DNA from: JAXLQL01 sp046331625
Lineage (GTDB): Bacteria > Acidobacteriota > Terriglobia > Bryobacterales > Bryobacteraceae
Reading direction: 5' to 3'
DNA: 64,000 nucleotides
Assembly (NCBI GenBank): GCA_046331625.1
Contig: JAXLQL010000005.1
Span: 124,001-188,000, forward strand
Below, piece after piece: positions 62,459 through 64,000 of this stretch (the stretch's first letter is position 1; each line of letters opens with the position of its first letter). Both the position numbers and the translations under genes were made by a program. The notes beneath the pieces are model-generated. The model made no database searches. It was given only the letters and a program-made list of their open reading frames with translations, and was not told where the DNA came from.

Positions 62459-64000
62459 TCAGTCTCCCATCGCCTCAGACGGCCGCGGCGCGCCGGGCAG
62501 TTTGCTTCTGATCCAACGGACCGTCCGGCCGAGCCAAGCCTGCAGATCGTCGAACATCGAGTACGCCACAGGCGTCACCAGCAGCGTCAACAATAGACAC
62601 AGGCTCTGCCCACCGATCACCGCGATGGCCACCGTGCGCCGGCTGCCTGAGCCCGCACCGCCGCCGATCGCCAGCGGAATCATGCCCGCAACCAGCGCCG
62701 CAGTCGTCATCAGAATCGGCCGCAACCGGTCCTCGCAGCCCTTCAAGATGGCTTCCATTCGGTCGAGCCCCTCGGCCCGCAGCGTCTTGATGTGATCGAT
62801 CTGCAGAATCGAGTTCTTCTTCACGATTCCGAAAAGCACCAGAATTCCTACTGAGCTGTAGATGATCGAGAACGCCTCATGCGCCACCATCAGCGACAAC
62901 AGCGCGAAAGGAATCGACAGCGGCAAGCTCAACAGGATCGTCACCGGATCGATGAAACTCTCGAACTGCGCCGCCAGAATCATGTACATCAGCACGATCG
63001 AAAGCAGGAACGCGAACATGTAGGCCTTCCCCGCCCTGCCGAATTCCTTCGTGCGTCCGATCGTTCCCGTGCGATACTCGGGCGGCATCTTCATTTCCTC
63101 CACCGTTTGGTTCAGGATGTCGAGCACCGCCGAAAGAGATTGCCCCGGCGCGATGTTCGCCATCATCAGCACCTGCCGCTGGCGGTTGTAGCGCGCGATC
63201 TGTACCGGACCAGTCGACTCCACCAGCTTCGCCACATTCGATAGCGGCACGTTGCCGAGCGTCGCCGAAGGCACGAACAACTGGTCCAGCGTGCGCGGCG
63301 AATTGCGATACTCCTCGCGAACGCGCAACTGAACGTCATAGCGGTCATCTGCTTCGCGATAGGTGGTCGCCTGCTGCGCGCCCGCTACCAACGTACGCAG
63401 CGCCGTGGCGATCGAGCTCACGTTCACACCGAGATCGGCCGCCTTGTCGCGATTGATCGTCACCCGATACTCGGGCTTGCCGGGCTCGTAGTTGGTGTCG
63501 AAATCGACCAGGCCCGGAACGTTGCTCAGCCGCTGTTTGATCACACGCGAGTATTGGTCGAGCTTGTTCAGGTCCGGACCCTGGATGAAGTACATCAGCT
63601 CGCGGTTGTCAGCGCCCGAGATCAGAGCTGGAAGCTGCACGGCGATGGTTGCGTCGCGAAACTTCTTCAGCCGCTCGCGCGCCTCGATCATGAGGTCGTC
63701 TTGCGTCTTCTTCCGTTGGTCCGGGTGGACCAGTTCCAGCACGATCGATCCGCGGTCCACCTGCTGGCGGAAGCCGCCGCCCACTGTCGAAAGCATGTTG
63801 CGCACGCCTTCCAGGTTCTTCAGTTCGGTCTCTACCGCGCCGATCACCTGGTTGGTGGCGGCCAGCGAAGTTCCCGGCGGAAGCTTCACGGTCACCTCGA
63901 ACTCGCTCTGGTCGTCGGTTGGTAGAAAGTTCTTACCGATCCGCATGAAGATCGGGCCCGATGACAACATCACCAGCAGGCATACGAGCGCCACGACCCA
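62459..64000 (-). CDS. RND (AcrB/HAE1-type) efflux transporter, C-terminal part
   Basis: Truncated by the right edge; 513 C-terminal residues are present. Periplasmic docking and porter segments (NFLPTDDQSEFEVTVKLPPG, GRTKEFGRAGKAYMFAFLLS) lead into helices 8-12 (LYMILAAQFESF-like stretch MYMILAAQFESFIDPVTILL, RLRPILMTTAALVAGMIPLA, GGQSLCLLLTLLVTPVAYS). Proton-driven export of drugs or lipids. Operon order is RND, TolC, MarC, VOC; the adaptor probably lies further upstream, outside the window. Confidence 0.93.
   Translation of the reverse strand, partial: WVVALVCLLVMLSSGPIFMRIGKNFLPTDDQSEFEVTVKLPPGTSLAATNQVIGAVETELKNLEGVRNMLSTVGGGFRQQVDRGSIVLELVHPDQRKKTQDDLMIEARERLKKFRDATIAVQLPALISGADNRELMYFIQGPDLNKLDQYSRVIKQRLSNVPGLVDFDTNYEPGKPEYRVTINRDKAADLGVNVSSIATALRTLVAGAQQATTYREADDRYDVQLRVREEYRNSPRTLDQLFVPSATLGNVPLSNVAKLVESTGPVQIARYNRQRQVLMMANIAPGQSLSAVLDILNQTVEEMKMPPEYRTGTIGRTKEFGRAGKAYMFAFLLSIVLMYMILAAQFESFIDPVTILLSLPLSIPFALLSLMVAHEAFSIIYSSVGILVLFGIVKKNSILQIDHIKTLRAEGLDRMEAILKGCEDRLRPILMTTAALVAGMIPLAIGGGAGSGSRRTVAIAVIGGQSLCLLLTLLVTPVAYSMFDDLQAWLGRTVRWIRSKLPGAPRPSEAMGD

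Overview
The window is a visibly GC-rich, densely coded bacterial chromosome segment with about 65 genes on both strands. I see no rRNA, tRNA, CRISPR array, prophage or intact insertion sequence. The gene content fits an Acidobacteriota genome of the Bryobacterales (Solibacter/Bryobacter-like) type: Tat-exported sugar isomerase and ThuA-like proteins, exported proteases, PQQ and beta-propeller enzymes with haem-binding domains, a TonB receptor with an N-terminal carboxypeptidase-like domain, a CstA carbon-starvation permease, and a dispersed GGGACTTCAGTCCC palindromic repeat. That assignment is inference; no marker tree was computed.

Layout. 0-7.1 kb: uppS, a secreted matrixin-type metalloprotease, a Tat sugar isomerase/epimerase followed by a xylose isomerase, a DUF2905 protein and hrpB. 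7.1-10.4 kb: palindromic repeats, then a tightly overlapping minus-strand operon (TIGR00300-type ornithine cyclodeaminase, queF, and a methyltransferase whose start is separated by a frameshift). 10.5-18.5 kb: a Cys-rich protein, alpha-glucan phosphorylase, an Rrf2 regulator, a papain-like exported protease overlapping a small secreted partner, and ThuA-like and other exported proteins. 18.6-26.8 kb: parallel beta-helix protein, sugar dehydrogenase/cytochrome fusion, sialidase-like propeller, HlyD-type adaptor, and a cyclase. 26.9-32.3 kb: a nucleotidyltransferase-like fusion, a membrane protein followed by a decayed tandem array of its own 3' end, cstA-ybdD, and a DUF433/DUF5615 toxin-antitoxin pair with a frameshifted toxin.

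32.3-41.4 kb: TonB receptor, DUF2203, an RpoD-like sigma factor, another composite repeat, a ThDP enzyme divergent from an acetamidase/formamidase, and an exported SelA-like PLP enzyme. 41.5-46.4 kb: secreted MsrA, a 3-hydroxyacyl-CoA dehydrogenase/cupin/MFS operon, then glgC-crcB. 46.3-51.0 kb: a four-gene overlapping minus-strand chain (bacterioferritin, PIG-L deacetylase fusion, 44-residue membrane protein, sodium/solute symporter). 51.1-58.9 kb: exported propeller proteins, a copper-monooxygenase-like cytochrome, a methyltransferase, YraN, an SDR, infA, wecB and a lone ClpB-like AAA+ ATPase. 58.9-64 kb: TfoX-N protein, the remains of a VapBC-like pair, and a VOC/MarC/TolC/RND efflux operon that runs off the right edge.

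Functionally the region mixes housekeeping genes (uppS, hrpB, queF, infA, rpoD-like, glycogen metabolism by glgP and glgC) with a polymer- and sugar-scavenging periphery. Stop/start overlaps of the ATGA, GTGA or TTGA type are very common and define most operons. The less ordinary items are the 3'-end repeat array at 28.6-29.2 kb, a dnaX-like slippery junction between wecB and the AAA+ gene, two single-base frameshifts at C runs, the 44-residue symporter partner, and the protease plus secreted-partner pair.
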